Shown piece after piece: positions 52,838 to 61,475 of a stretch of DNA of 64,000 nt. A model generated the notes under the pieces. The model ran no database searches and was not told where the DNA came from. It saw only the letters and a list, made by a program, of their open reading frames with translations. The DNA is taken from the NCBI GenBank assembly GCA_964625525.1, contig CAZVEE010000005.1, forward strand, positions 1 to 64,000, given 5' to 3'. The position numbers were made by a program, and so were the translations under genes. The stretch comes from CAZVEE01 sp964625525. Its GTDB lineage: Bacteria > Pseudomonadota > Alphaproteobacteria > JAJFIK01. Each line of letters starts with the position of its first letter. Position 1 is the first letter of the stretch.

Positions 52838-53397
52838 GTGAGACAGACCAGCCGATGCGCGATCGCCCGCCGATCCCGACGGCGCAGCCCTGGTCGGGCC
52901 TGGTGCCGGTGCTCCTGCTTGTTTCCCTGGCCATTAATCTGCTGGTCGCCGGGTTCGCTCTCGGCGCTTGGCTGAACGGCGCGCCGGCCACGCCGGCGGC
53001 CCAAACGGCCTTAACCACCGCGCAAGAGGGCGATGGTCTCGCCGCCACCGCCAGCATGCAGCCCTGGCGCATGTTCCGCCTGCTGCCGCCGGAAACGCGC
53101 CGGCGTGTTGGGCGGCAGATGGTCGGTCGTGCTGCTGAACCGCGCCGTCTCATGGCCGAGGCGCGCATCGCGCGCCAGGCCTCGGTGGAGGCGCTGACCG
53201 CCGAGCCTTTCGATCAGGAGCGCTTGAGTGCGGCATTTGCCCGCTCCCGTGCCGCCGACCAGGCCTTTCTGGAATCCGTGCACGCCGTGGTGGACGACAT
53301 GATCGCCCTGTTGACCCCGGATGAACGGGCTCAGCTTGCGGTCGCCATTCGCGAGCGTATGGCCCGCCGCCAGGAGGCACGCGAGCCGTTGCGCTGA
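52834..53397 (+). CDS. CnrX/Spy-like periplasmic heavy-metal sensor
   Basis: The 187-residue protein has one N-terminal membrane helix (LVPVLLLVSLAINLLVAGFALG) and a helical periplasmic domain with MFRLLPPETRRRVGRQM, ARIARQASVEALTAEPFDQERLSAAFARSRAA and LTPDERAQLAVAIRERM, matching the Heavy-metal-resistance/CpxP-like fold. CnrX-type sensors bind metal and release an anti-sigma factor. His and Met residues usual in CnrX metal sites are few here, so the ligand is uncertain. Last gene of the sigma factor operon. Confidence 0.82.
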   Translation: MSETDQPMRDRPPIPTAQPWSGLVPVLLLVSLAINLLVAGFALGAWLNGAPATPAAQTALTTAQEGDGLAATASMQPWRMFRLLPPETRRRVGRQMVGRAAEPRRLMAEARIARQASVEALTAEPFDQERLSAAFARSRAADQAFLESVHAVVDDMIALLTPDERAQLAVAIRERMARRQEAREPLR

Positions 53398-53418
53398 CTG
53401 CGCCCTGCCGTCAGAAGG

Positions 53419-53448
53419 TGACAGCCTGTCCTATGGTATAGGCTGTCA
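53419..53448 (+). terminator. Inverted repeat after the sigma factor operon
   Basis: TGACAGCCT (53419-53427) pairs with AGGCTGTCA (53440-53448); a competing inner hairpin CCTAT-GGT-ATAGG (53430-53442) uses part of the right arm. No T-run follows. It lies 33 bp before the antiporter gene and might be a terminator or an operator for it. Confidence 0.45.
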
Positions 53449-53481
53449 AGACTCACTCTGAGGGCAGAAAGGGCAGCAGGC

Positions 53482-55320
53482 ATGGACCATGTGGTTCTCA
53501 CCATCGTGGCAATCGGGGTTCTGGGCATCGGGGCCCAGTGGCTCGCCTGGCGCACTCAGCTTCCCGCCATTGTGCTTTTGCTGGCCGCTGGCCTCCTTGC
53601 CGGACCCTTCACTGGCCTGATCGATCCCGAGGCGGTGTTCGGCGATCTGATGAAGCCGATGATCGCGGTGGCGGTGGCCATCATCTTGTTCGAGGGCGGA
53701 CTGACCCTCAATTTCCGGGAAATCGCTGAAACGTCGCGCAGCGTCCGGCGCCTGGTCCTGTTTGGGGCGCCGCTCGCCTGGGGCCTGGGATTTGTGGCGG
53801 CCTATTATGTGGCCGGGCTGAGCGCGCCTTCCGCCGCCATTCTGTCCGGCATTATGGTCGTCACCGGTCCCACCGTAATTATGCCGCTGTTGCGCCAGGC
53901 GCGCCTGCCGCATCGCCCGGCCGCGCTGTTGCGCTGGGAAGCGATCCTGGTGGACCCCATCGGCGCGCTGTTCGCCGTCCTTGCCTTTGAAATCACCTTG
54001 GTGGTTTCTGCCGGTCATGGTTCGGGCGAGATGCTGTGGCGAGTGCCGCTCGCCTTGGCGCTCAGTGGCGCGCTCGGCTATCTGCTGGCCCGCGCCATCG
54101 CGGCCCTCTTCATCAATGGTCTAATTCCGGATTATCTGAAATCCGCCGTGCTCCTGGTCGGCGTCTTGGTGGGGTTCGAGACCACCAATCTGCTGCTGGA
54201 GGAAGCCGGCCTGCTGACCGTGACGGTCATGGGCGTGGTGCTCGGCAACACCCGTATCGCCAGTCTCGACGAGATGCGCCGCTTCAAAGAAGTGATGACA
54301 GTGCTGCTTGTGTCTGGCGTTTTCATCATCCTCACCGCGACGGTCAGCCTTGCGGATCTCCTGGCCGTGGGCTGGCGCGATGTGGCTTTCGTCGCATTGC
54401 TCTTGTTTGTCGTGCGGCCGATCACGGTCCTGCTCAGCACCAGCGGGGGCGAGATGACCTTTCAGGAGCGTCTGTTGTGCGCTTGGATCGCGCCGCGCGG
54501 TGTGGTGGCCGTGGCAATTTCCGCCTTTTTCGGCGCAGCCCTTTTGGATGCAGGCTTTCCGGATGCCTCGCGCCTGGCGCCGCTCGCCTTTGTCGTGGTG
54601 CTGTCGACAGTGGTGTTGCATGGCCTTTCGATCGGCCCGCTTGCCCGCGCTCTCGGCCTTGCGAGCAGCGAGCCTCAGGGCCTTCTCATCGCCGGTGCCT
54701 CGCCCTGGACGATCGAGTTGGCGCGCACCGCCAGGGAGATCGGCCTGCCGGTCCTCGTCGCCGACCGCAACTGGAGTCGCCTGACACCGGCGCGGTTGGC
54801 GCACATCCCCGTCTACTATGGAGAAATCCTCGCCGAGGCGGCCGAGCACCATGTGGATATGGCCCGCTACGGCGCCCTCATCGCGGCGACGGACAACGAC
54901 GCTTACAACGCCTTGGTCTGTACGGATCTGGGCCCGGAGATTGGCCGGTCCAACACTTACCAGATCGGCCGCGCCGCCCGCCCCGACAACAAGGATGAGG
55001 CCGGGCAGGGCGCCTATGACCGGCGCGAGCTGTCCTTCCATCTGGGCGGGCGCACGCTCTTTCGGTCCGGCCTTGGTTATTGGGACATTCAGCGCCTTAT
55101 GAACGAGGGCTGGACTTTCCACAAAACCACGCTGACGGAGGAATACGACTACGAGACCTTCCTGGAAGAGCGCGGCGACCAGGTCCACGTCCTGTTCGCC
55201 ATGCGCGCCTCGGGTCGCCTGGCGTTCTCCACAACGGCCCAGCGCATCAAAGCCGTGCCGGGAGACACCATTGTGAGCTTTGGCTATCAGCCGGAGGCAA
55301 AACCATCTCAGGCCGGATAA
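53482..55320 (+). CDS. CPA1-type sodium (potassium)/proton antiporter
   Basis: The 612-residue protein has about 12 membrane helices with NhaP/CPA1 features: ILFEGGLTLNFREI (helix 3), GIMVVTGPTVIMPLLRQ (unwound helix), RWEAILVDPIGALFAVLAF (Asp pair site) and LCAWIAPRGVVAVAISAFF. A cytoplasmic C-terminal half has a TrkA-N-like Rossmann domain (SPWTIELARTAREIGLPVLVADRNW and ATDNDAYNALVCTDLG), which can bind nucleotide and gate transport. Ribosome-binding site is weak. It is convergent with the PleC-like kinase. Confidence 0.93.
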   Translation: MDHVVLTIVAIGVLGIGAQWLAWRTQLPAIVLLLAAGLLAGPFTGLIDPEAVFGDLMKPMIAVAVAIILFEGGLTLNFREIAETSRSVRRLVLFGAPLAWGLGFVAAYYVAGLSAPSAAILSGIMVVTGPTVIMPLLRQARLPHRPAALLRWEAILVDPIGALFAVLAFEITLVVSAGHGSGEMLWRVPLALALSGALGYLLARAIAALFINGLIPDYLKSAVLLVGVLVGFETTNLLLEEAGLLTVTVMGVVLGNTRIASLDEMRRFKEVMTVLLVSGVFIILTATVSLADLLAVGWRDVAFVALLLFVVRPITVLLSTSGGEMTFQERLLCAWIAPRGVVAVAISAFFGAALLDAGFPDASRLAPLAFVVVLSTVVLHGLSIGPLARALGLASSEPQGLLIAGASPWTIELARTAREIGLPVLVADRNWSRLTPARLAHIPVYYGEILAEAAEHHVDMARYGALIAATDNDAYNALVCTDLGPEIGRSNTYQIGRAARPDNKDEAGQGAYDRRELSFHLGGRTLFRSGLGYWDIQRLMNEGWTFHKTTLTEEYDYETFLEERGDQVHVLFAMRASGRLAFSTTAQRIKAVPGDTIVSFGYQPEAKPSQAG

Positions 55321-55326
55321 TCGCCC

Positions 55327-57588
55327 TCACGCCGCTGCCTGTCCCCGGCGTGGCTTGTCGGCGGTGTCGCCATGGCCCTCATTCGCCGGGCGGCGGGGGA
55401 GCGACAGGGTCACGGTGGTGCCTTCGCCGGGCTCACTGTCAAGCGTAATGCGCCCGCCATTGAGTTCAGCCAGCGTGCGCGACATGGCAAGGCCGAGGCC
55501 CATGCCACCCTGGCCGCTTTCCTCCGAGCGGCGGGTGCGCGCGAAAGGCTTGCCGATGCGCTCCAGGTCTTCTGGTTCGATGCCGATGCCCGTGTCCGTC
55601 ACCGTGATCGCCACCATGCGCAGATCCGCATGGGCCGCGAGCGTGACCGAGCCGCCCGCCGGTGTGAACTTGATGGCGTTGGACAACAGGTGCAGCAGAA
55701 TGCGCTTGGCGGCCTGGGGATCGGCATAACAGCTGGGCACCTCGACGGCGGCGAGGCTGAGACGCAGGTCCTTTTCATCCGCCTGAGGACGGGCAAGGCG
55801 CAGCGTATCTTCCAGCAAGTCCTCCAGGTCGATGCGCGCGGGATCCATCTCCACCTTGCCTGAGCCCAGCCGCGACATGTCGAGCAGGTCCTGGATCAGC
55901 CCCAGCAGGTTCTTACCGCTGGTGTGGATATCCGTCACATATTCCTGATACTTCTCATTGCCGAGAGGGCCGAAAATCTCCTGCTGGATCATTTCCGAGA
56001 ACCCCAGAATGGCGTTGAGCGGCGTGCGCAGCTCATGGCTGGCATTGGCCAGGAATTCGGCCATGGCGTGCTGGGCTGCATCCGCCCGGCGGCTCTCCCG
56101 ATCGGCCTTTTGTGTGACCTCTTCAAGCACCGTGTTGAGTTGCGCCACTGCGTCATCCAGGGTGGCGATGTCCCGATCTCGGGCGGCGAGATCTTTGCGC
56201 AGCACCCGCACATCCTCCGCGCGGCTTAGCTCCCGCGTCACGTCGCGCAAAATGGTCAGTTCCCCCGCGCCGTCATCAAGCAGGATCGCCGCGCGCCGGT
56301 AGCAGGCCCCCTCCGCTTCGATCAGATCCGCCAGATCCCCCAGCGCCGAGCGGTGCAGTGTCGGGTCGAGCTTGCTCCAATCCAGATCCAGCCGCTCGGC
56401 GAACAGGTGGTTCGCCGCCACCAGATAGCCCTCGTCATCCCACAGCGCCAAGCCATCGGGCAGCCCTTCCAGCAGGAGGGCAAATCGGTCCGGAGCCGCC
56501 ATGTCCGCCTCTTCTGGCGTGCCCTGCGCGTCGAGAACCGGACGCCGGGTCCACACGGCCGCGAAATGAAGCGGCGCGGGTGCCGCGTCCTCATCCGCTG
56601 GCAGAGCAATCACCGTCATGCACAACGGCACGCTCTCGTCTTCGGTGTCAAGGAGGGTGCAGTCCAGCTCCATTACACGCTCGCCCTGGCGCGCACGCGC
56701 TTCGATGCGCTCCAGCAGGTCCTGGTCGTCGATGTCGAAGAGGGCGCGGAATTCGGCCCGGGTCAGCCGCGCATCCCGGCCGGTGGGCAGCACCGCCTCG
56801 CCCCGCAGCGCCAGTAACGAGCGCGACACATCAATGCTGCGCGCTTGGCCTCGCCACTGCCCCACGGCGCAGCCGGCTTTCGTCAAAGCTTCCGCCAGCG
56901 GACGGTCCTGAGAGGCGCGCGGCGGCAGAAAATCCGGTTGGCCTCGCTCGGGCTCCGGAGCCCCGCCTCCGCGCGGGCGGAACAGCAAATAGGCGCCCAA
57001 CGCCGGAATGGCGGCGAAAATCACGAACAGCGTCAGCAGCCCGGCCAGCCCGCCCAGCTGCGGCGCCGCCGTGTAGCCGACCGTCACTGTGACGGGCCGG
57101 TTCGGCACTGGAAAGGCTGAGGTGATCACCGTATGTGCGGGCAGGGCCTCCGCCCCCGTACCGGCCGACCACATCACTTGGCGGTTGGCGTTGGTGACGG
57201 CGGCAAAGAGGCGCTCGCGGGCGGGCAGGGCGTCGGCGGTGGTCAGCCAAAGGCGCGCCAGGGCGGTGCGTTCCTCCGCTGCCAGGCCCGCTCCGGCATC
57301 GGCCGCGGACAGTCGCAGCGCCATTTCCGCGCCGGTGCGGCGCAAGGCCAGGTCCAGCGCCGTTTCCGCCTGACGCTGATATTCCGTGGCGGCAATGGTC
57401 AGCACCAGGGCGAGAACGAGATAGGCAAGGGCTCCCAGCGCCCACAGATGCGGGTCGCGCCACCAAAGCGCGGAGTCGGGCGTTTGTGCCAGAGCGGGAT
57501 CGGGCGCCGCATCAGTGAGATCCGCCGCTGCCTTAAAGGCTGCGCCGTCCACGTCCGTCCGCTCCTCAACCGCTTCCTTGAGCAGCAT
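55327..57588 (-). CDS. PleC-like membrane PAS sensor histidine kinase
   Basis: The 753-residue kinase has two membrane helices (about 45-65 and 175-200) with a periplasmic sensor region, a PAS_7-type domain (LLEGLPDGLALWDDEGYLV, about 350-440), a coiled-coil linker, HisKA box NASHELRTPLNAILGFSE (His about 516), FGPLGNEKYQEYVTDIHTSG, LIQDLLDMSRLGSGKVEM and HATPase motifs LLSNAIKFTPAGG, DTGIGIEPEDLERIGKPF and GGMGLGLAMS. The DHp sequence is of the PleC/DivJ/PdhS type acting on DivK. ATG 57588 has AGGAAAG upstream; a TTG at 57675 is possible. Orthology to PleC is inference. Confidence 0.88.
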   Translation of the reverse strand: MLLKEAVEERTDVDGAAFKAAADLTDAAPDPALAQTPDSALWWRDPHLWALGALAYLVLALVLTIAATEYQRQAETALDLALRRTGAEMALRLSAADAGAGLAAEERTALARLWLTTADALPARERLFAAVTNANRQVMWSAGTGAEALPAHTVITSAFPVPNRPVTVTVGYTAAPQLGGLAGLLTLFVIFAAIPALGAYLLFRPRGGGAPEPERGQPDFLPPRASQDRPLAEALTKAGCAVGQWRGQARSIDVSRSLLALRGEAVLPTGRDARLTRAEFRALFDIDDQDLLERIEARARQGERVMELDCTLLDTEDESVPLCMTVIALPADEDAAPAPLHFAAVWTRRPVLDAQGTPEEADMAAPDRFALLLEGLPDGLALWDDEGYLVAANHLFAERLDLDWSKLDPTLHRSALGDLADLIEAEGACYRRAAILLDDGAGELTILRDVTRELSRAEDVRVLRKDLAARDRDIATLDDAVAQLNTVLEEVTQKADRESRRADAAQHAMAEFLANASHELRTPLNAILGFSEMIQQEIFGPLGNEKYQEYVTDIHTSGKNLLGLIQDLLDMSRLGSGKVEMDPARIDLEDLLEDTLRLARPQADEKDLRLSLAAVEVPSCYADPQAAKRILLHLLSNAIKFTPAGGSVTLAAHADLRMVAITVTDTGIGIEPEDLERIGKPFARTRRSEESGQGGMGLGLAMSRTLAELNGGRITLDSEPGEGTTVTLSLPRRPANEGHGDTADKPRRGQAAA

Positions 57589-57816
57589 GCCGCTTTCCTG
57601 CCCCACCCGCGTTCCGTCCCCAGCATCGCCCGCCCCGGCGGTTTCTCCGGGGCGCAGCAAGGAGCGGTTAATCAATCGAGGGTATGAAGACTGTCATGAC
57701 CCGGAGACTGATTCGCTCCGAATCCGATTATCCGGAGCCGTCGGGTCTTGTCACGCAATAAACCGTTAACGCGGAGATTTTCCGCGTCCGGAGTCTGCTG
57801 TGACGGGGCGGGAAGA

Positions 57817-57847
57817 GCGCGACTGCCCCGCAATGAGACAGTCGCGC
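57817..57847 (-). terminator. Hairpin terminator after pepN
   Basis: GCGCGACTG (57817-57825) pairs with CAGTCGCGC (57839-57847) over a 13-nt loop, 8 bp after the pepN stop on the - strand. The following T-run is short (TCTTCC), so it may be weak. Confidence 0.55.
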
Positions 57848-57854
57848 CTTGGGA

Positions 57855-60488
57855 TCAGCCTTTCAGGGTACGGCTGACCACTTCATAGAGATTGTCCGAG
57901 ATCGGCTTGGCGGCCGCGATACGCTCAAAGCTCTGGGCGATCAGCGCACGGCGTGTGGGCTCCAGCTTGCGCCACGTCTTCACCACACCGAACAGGCGTG
58001 CGGCGAACAAGGGGTTCAGCGCATCCACCGCCAGGATCTGATCGGCGAAGAAGGCGTAGCCCGCGCCGTCTGCCTCATGGAACCATTTTGGATTGCCCGC
58101 GACGAAGGCGCCGACCAGCGCCCGCACCCGGTTGGGATTGCGCAAGGTATAAGCGGAATGCTCACTCAGGGCGCGCACCCGCTCCACCGTATCCAGACGG
58201 TCGGCCCGGGCCTGAAGGGCGAACCACTTGTCTATCACCAATGGATTGTCGGTCCACGTCTCATAGAAGCGATCCAGAATGGCTTCGCGCTCGGGGTGGT
58301 CCAGATCGGCGAGCACGCTCAGACCCGCCAACTGGTCGGTCATGTTGCCGGCTGATGTGGCAAGGCTCACCGCCTGTGCCGTAATCTGCGGATCCTCGAG
58401 GCTAGAGAGCAGGGAGAGGGCGGCATTGGCGAGCGCCCGTGCGCCGGCCTGGTCCGCGTCCGGGCTGAAGGGCTGGGCGCGGTCATGGGCGGCCAGGCGC
58501 GCGCTGAGACGCTCTTTCAGGCCCGCCGCCATGGCCTGGCGGAAGGTCTGGCGTGCGGCGCTGATCCGGCCCGGATCCACCTCATCCAGGGTTTGGGCCA
58601 CTTCGTCCTCGCGCGGCGGCGTGATCAGGCGCGCGAGAAAGGCGGGCTTGAGATCATGGCTGTCGAGACAGGCGCCCACCGCGTGGATCAGTGCCTCCTG
58701 GGCCGGGCTTGGCGCCTCGCCCCGGGCCTGGGCCGCCAACTCGCCGAGCGCCAGCCCGTTCGCGGCGTCCCATTTGGTGAAGGGATCCTCGTCATGGGCG
58801 ATCAGGTGCACCCGGTCATCGACGCTCAGATCCGTGTCCAGAACGACCGGCGCCGAGAAATGGCGCAGCAGCGACGGCACGGGCCGCTCCGGCACATTGA
58901 CAAAGGTGAAGCTTTGCTGGGCCTGTGTCAGCTCCAGCACCCGCTCGCTGGGCCGGTCCGCGTCGTTCTCGCCATCAAGCTGAAGCGCCAGCGCCCGCCC
59001 GCTTGTCCCCACCAACCCCATACGCACCGGAATTGGCACCGGCTCTTTGGTGGGCTGGTCCGGTGTCGCGGGAGTGGTCTGGGTCAGATGCAGGGTGAAG
59101 GTCTGGGCTTCGGGTGCATACACACCGCGCGCCGTCACCCGGGGCGTGCCCGCCTGGGCGTACCAGCGCAGGAATGGGGCCAGATCACGCTTGGAGGCTT
59201 TCTCGAAGCTGGTGACGAAATCCTCGACCGTGGCGGCGGTGTTGTCGTGATCGGCGAAGTAATGAGCCATGCCCGCCTCGAACGCCTCGCGCCCGATCAG
59301 GGTGTCGATCATGTGCACCAGTTCCGCGCCTTTCTCATAGACGGTCGCGGTGTAGAAATTGTCGATCTTGATGTAATGATCCGGGCGCACCGGATGGGCA
59401 AGCCCGCCGGCATCTTCGGGAAACTGTACCGTGCGCAGACGGTTGGCATCGTCGATGCGCTTGACCGTTGCGTCGCGCATATCCGCCGTGAAGCGCTGAT
59501 CGCGATAGACTGTCAGCCCTTCTTTCAGGCAGAGCTGGAACCAGTCGCGGCAGGTGATGCGGTTGCCGGTCCAGTTGTGGAAGTATTCGTGCGCCACCAC
59601 TGCTTCGATGCGCTCATAGTCCAGATCCGTCGCGGTCTCCGGGCTCGCCAACACCAGGGCGGCGTTGAAGATATTCAGGCCCTTGTTCTCCATGGCTCCG
59701 GCATTGAAATCGCCCACGGCCACGATGTTGAACACCTCCAGGTCATATTCCCGGTCGAACGCTGTCTCATCCCAGCTCATGGAACGCTTGAGCGAGTCCA
59801 TGGCATAGGTGCACTGGGCCTCGTTGCCGTGCTCGGTATAAATCCGTAGCAAGACGGATTTGCCGGAACGGGTGGTGAAGTGATCTTCGATATGGCCCAG
59901 ATCACCCGCGACCAGGGCAAACAGATAGGCAGGCTTGGGGTGGGGGTCGTGCCACTCGGAAAAGTGCCGTCCGCCCTCCAGATCACCGGCCGTGCCCGGA
60001 TTGCCGTTCGATAGCAAGACGGGAAAGGCCGCTTTGTCTGCCTCCAGACGCACCGTATAGACCGACATCACATCGGGTCGGTCGGGAAAAAAGGTGATGC
60101 GGCGGAAGCCCTCCGCCTCGCACTGCGTGCAGAATTTGCCCCCCGACATGTAAAGCCCCTCAAGCGCCGTATTGGCGTCCGGTGCGATCTCGACCTCTGT
60201 TTCCAGGGTGAAACGGTCGGGCACCTGCGCGAGGGTCAGGCTCGTGTCATCCAGCGTGTAGGCGTCCGCGGTCAGGTCCGTGCCGTCGATCGCCACACGC
60301 TTTAAGGTCAGGTCATGGCCATCGCGCCGCAACGGCCCCGTGGCGCCCTCACGCCGGCGCAGCGCCAGGCGCGCGCTCACACGGGTTGCGGCGGCGTCCA
60401 GCACAAAGTGCAGATCCACCGTGTCGACGTGGAACGGGAAGGGGACATAGTTTTTGAGGTGAATGGTCTTGGGATCATCCGTTCGCAT
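57855..60488 (-). CDS. pepN: Aminopeptidase N (M1 family)
   Basis: The 877-residue zinc aminopeptidase removes N-terminal residues from peptides in the cytoplasm. It shows the exopeptidase motif GAMENKGLNIF (near 261) and the zinc site HEYFHNWTGNRIT (near 300), with the third ligand Glu in CLKEGLTVYRDQRF. The N-terminal HVDTVDLHFVLDAAATRVSA and the PepN-type C-terminal helical domain agree with E. coli PepN (870 residues). ATG 60488 has GGAGACG upstream. Divergent from the MarR gene. Confidence 0.97.
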   Translation of the reverse strand: MRTDDPKTIHLKNYVPFPFHVDTVDLHFVLDAAATRVSARLALRRREGATGPLRRDGHDLTLKRVAIDGTDLTADAYTLDDTSLTLAQVPDRFTLETEVEIAPDANTALEGLYMSGGKFCTQCEAEGFRRITFFPDRPDVMSVYTVRLEADKAAFPVLLSNGNPGTAGDLEGGRHFSEWHDPHPKPAYLFALVAGDLGHIEDHFTTRSGKSVLLRIYTEHGNEAQCTYAMDSLKRSMSWDETAFDREYDLEVFNIVAVGDFNAGAMENKGLNIFNAALVLASPETATDLDYERIEAVVAHEYFHNWTGNRITCRDWFQLCLKEGLTVYRDQRFTADMRDATVKRIDDANRLRTVQFPEDAGGLAHPVRPDHYIKIDNFYTATVYEKGAELVHMIDTLIGREAFEAGMAHYFADHDNTAATVEDFVTSFEKASKRDLAPFLRWYAQAGTPRVTARGVYAPEAQTFTLHLTQTTPATPDQPTKEPVPIPVRMGLVGTSGRALALQLDGENDADRPSERVLELTQAQQSFTFVNVPERPVPSLLRHFSAPVVLDTDLSVDDRVHLIAHDEDPFTKWDAANGLALGELAAQARGEAPSPAQEALIHAVGACLDSHDLKPAFLARLITPPREDEVAQTLDEVDPGRISAARQTFRQAMAAGLKERLSARLAAHDRAQPFSPDADQAGARALANAALSLLSSLEDPQITAQAVSLATSAGNMTDQLAGLSVLADLDHPEREAILDRFYETWTDNPLVIDKWFALQARADRLDTVERVRALSEHSAYTLRNPNRVRALVGAFVAGNPKWFHEADGAGYAFFADQILAVDALNPLFAARLFGVVKTWRKLEPTRRALIAQSFERIAAAKPISDNLYEVVSRTLKG

Positions 60489-60646
60489 GGTCGTCTCCGG
60501 AAAGAACTGAAGGTGAGGCCGCGAGAGGGAAACAGCGCCCTGGCCGCCAGGTCAAGGAGAACCGCGCGGGCGATGCCTGCGAGGCCCGAGGCGCTGATCG
60601 CTGTGCATGGGTGTTTGTTTATCTTAACGATCTCTTGTGAAACACT

Positions 60647-61366
60647 ATGCGCAGACAAGCGCCTCCCGTGCAGGACGAGGGCGAGCAGGACGTGAGTATG
60701 AGCGGACACCACGACAGCGAGCCGGGCTCTGGCCAACCCGGCGACGGCCAGACTCCGGGCCCTGATACCCCTATGGCGGATACCCCCACGGCGGACGGGA
60801 CTACGATGGACGGGGCCACCGCGGACGGGGCCACCGCGGATTTGGCCGATGCAGATCTGGCCGAAGCAGAAGTGGAACGGCTCGTTGGTGCGCTGATTGA
60901 CGATGTGCACCGCGTCCTCACCCGCATTTTCGATCGCCGCATGGCGCGCCTGGAAATGACCCGCGCTCAGTGGCGCGTGCTCACCTTTCTCATCCGCCAG
61001 GACGGCATGACGCAAAGCGCGCTCGCGGAACTTCTGGAAATGGAGCGCGCGCCTCTCGGGCGTCTTGTGGACCGGTTGGAGGAGAGCGGCTGGGTGGAGC
61101 GGCGCGGCGATCCCGGCGACAAGCGGGCCAAGCGTGTCTACCGAACCGCCAAAATCGACCCTTTCCTTTCGACGCTTAAGGATGACGCCCATGACGTGTT
61201 GTCCATGGCGTTGGACGGGGTTCCGCGCGCCGCGCGGCTGACCCTGATCCACGAATTGTCACGGGTGAAGGCGAATTTACAGGCCGCCGAAGGTCGGGTG
61301 CTCAAGGCCGGTGACGCAGCGTTCCCCAAGGCTCCCGGCCCGGGCAAGCGCTATTCCGACCTTTGA
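60647..61366 (+). CDS. MarR-family regulator with repeat-rich acidic N-terminal extension
   Basis: The 239-residue protein has a MarR winged helix (RAQWRVLTFLIRQDGMTQSALAELLEMERAPLGRLVDRLEE, here residues about 105-145, wing RRGDPGDKRAKRVYRT). Residues about 20-75 are an unusual acidic tail made of five-residue repeats (TADGT, TMDGA, TADGA, TADLA, DADLA). ATG 60698 with AGGA upstream is an alternative start. It is divergent from pepN and precedes two acyl-CoA dehydrogenase genes, a common regulatory arrangement. Confidence 0.9.
   Translation: MRRQAPPVQDEGEQDVSMSGHHDSEPGSGQPGDGQTPGPDTPMADTPTADGTTMDGATADGATADLADADLAEAEVERLVGALIDDVHRVLTRIFDRRMARLEMTRAQWRVLTFLIRQDGMTQSALAELLEMERAPLGRLVDRLEESGWVERRGDPGDKRAKRVYRTAKIDPFLSTLKDDAHDVLSMALDGVPRAARLTLIHELSRVKANLQAAEGRVLKAGDAAFPKAPGPGKRYSDL
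60809..60868 (+). repeat. 15-bp tandem repeats in the MarR N-terminus
   Basis: GACGGGGCCACCGCG is repeated exactly at 60809-60823 and 60824-60838, then a diverged pair (GATTTGGCCGATGCA, GATCTGGCCGAAGCA) fills 60839-60868. The period equals five codons, so length change keeps the frame. Confidence 0.85.
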
Positions 61367-61475
61367 GCCTCGAAAAACCGCCATCCGTGCGGCTTTTCAC
61401 CGTCTGGCACCCTGATATCTTCTATCCTGAACTAAGCTCAGAACCCGCGGCTGCGGTCAGCGATAGGGAGGCCAG

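Noticed and set aside
54121..55188. 355-codon open frame antisense to the antiporter
   Set aside because: Shadow of the TrkA-N-like domain; His/Gln/Arg-rich without family signal.
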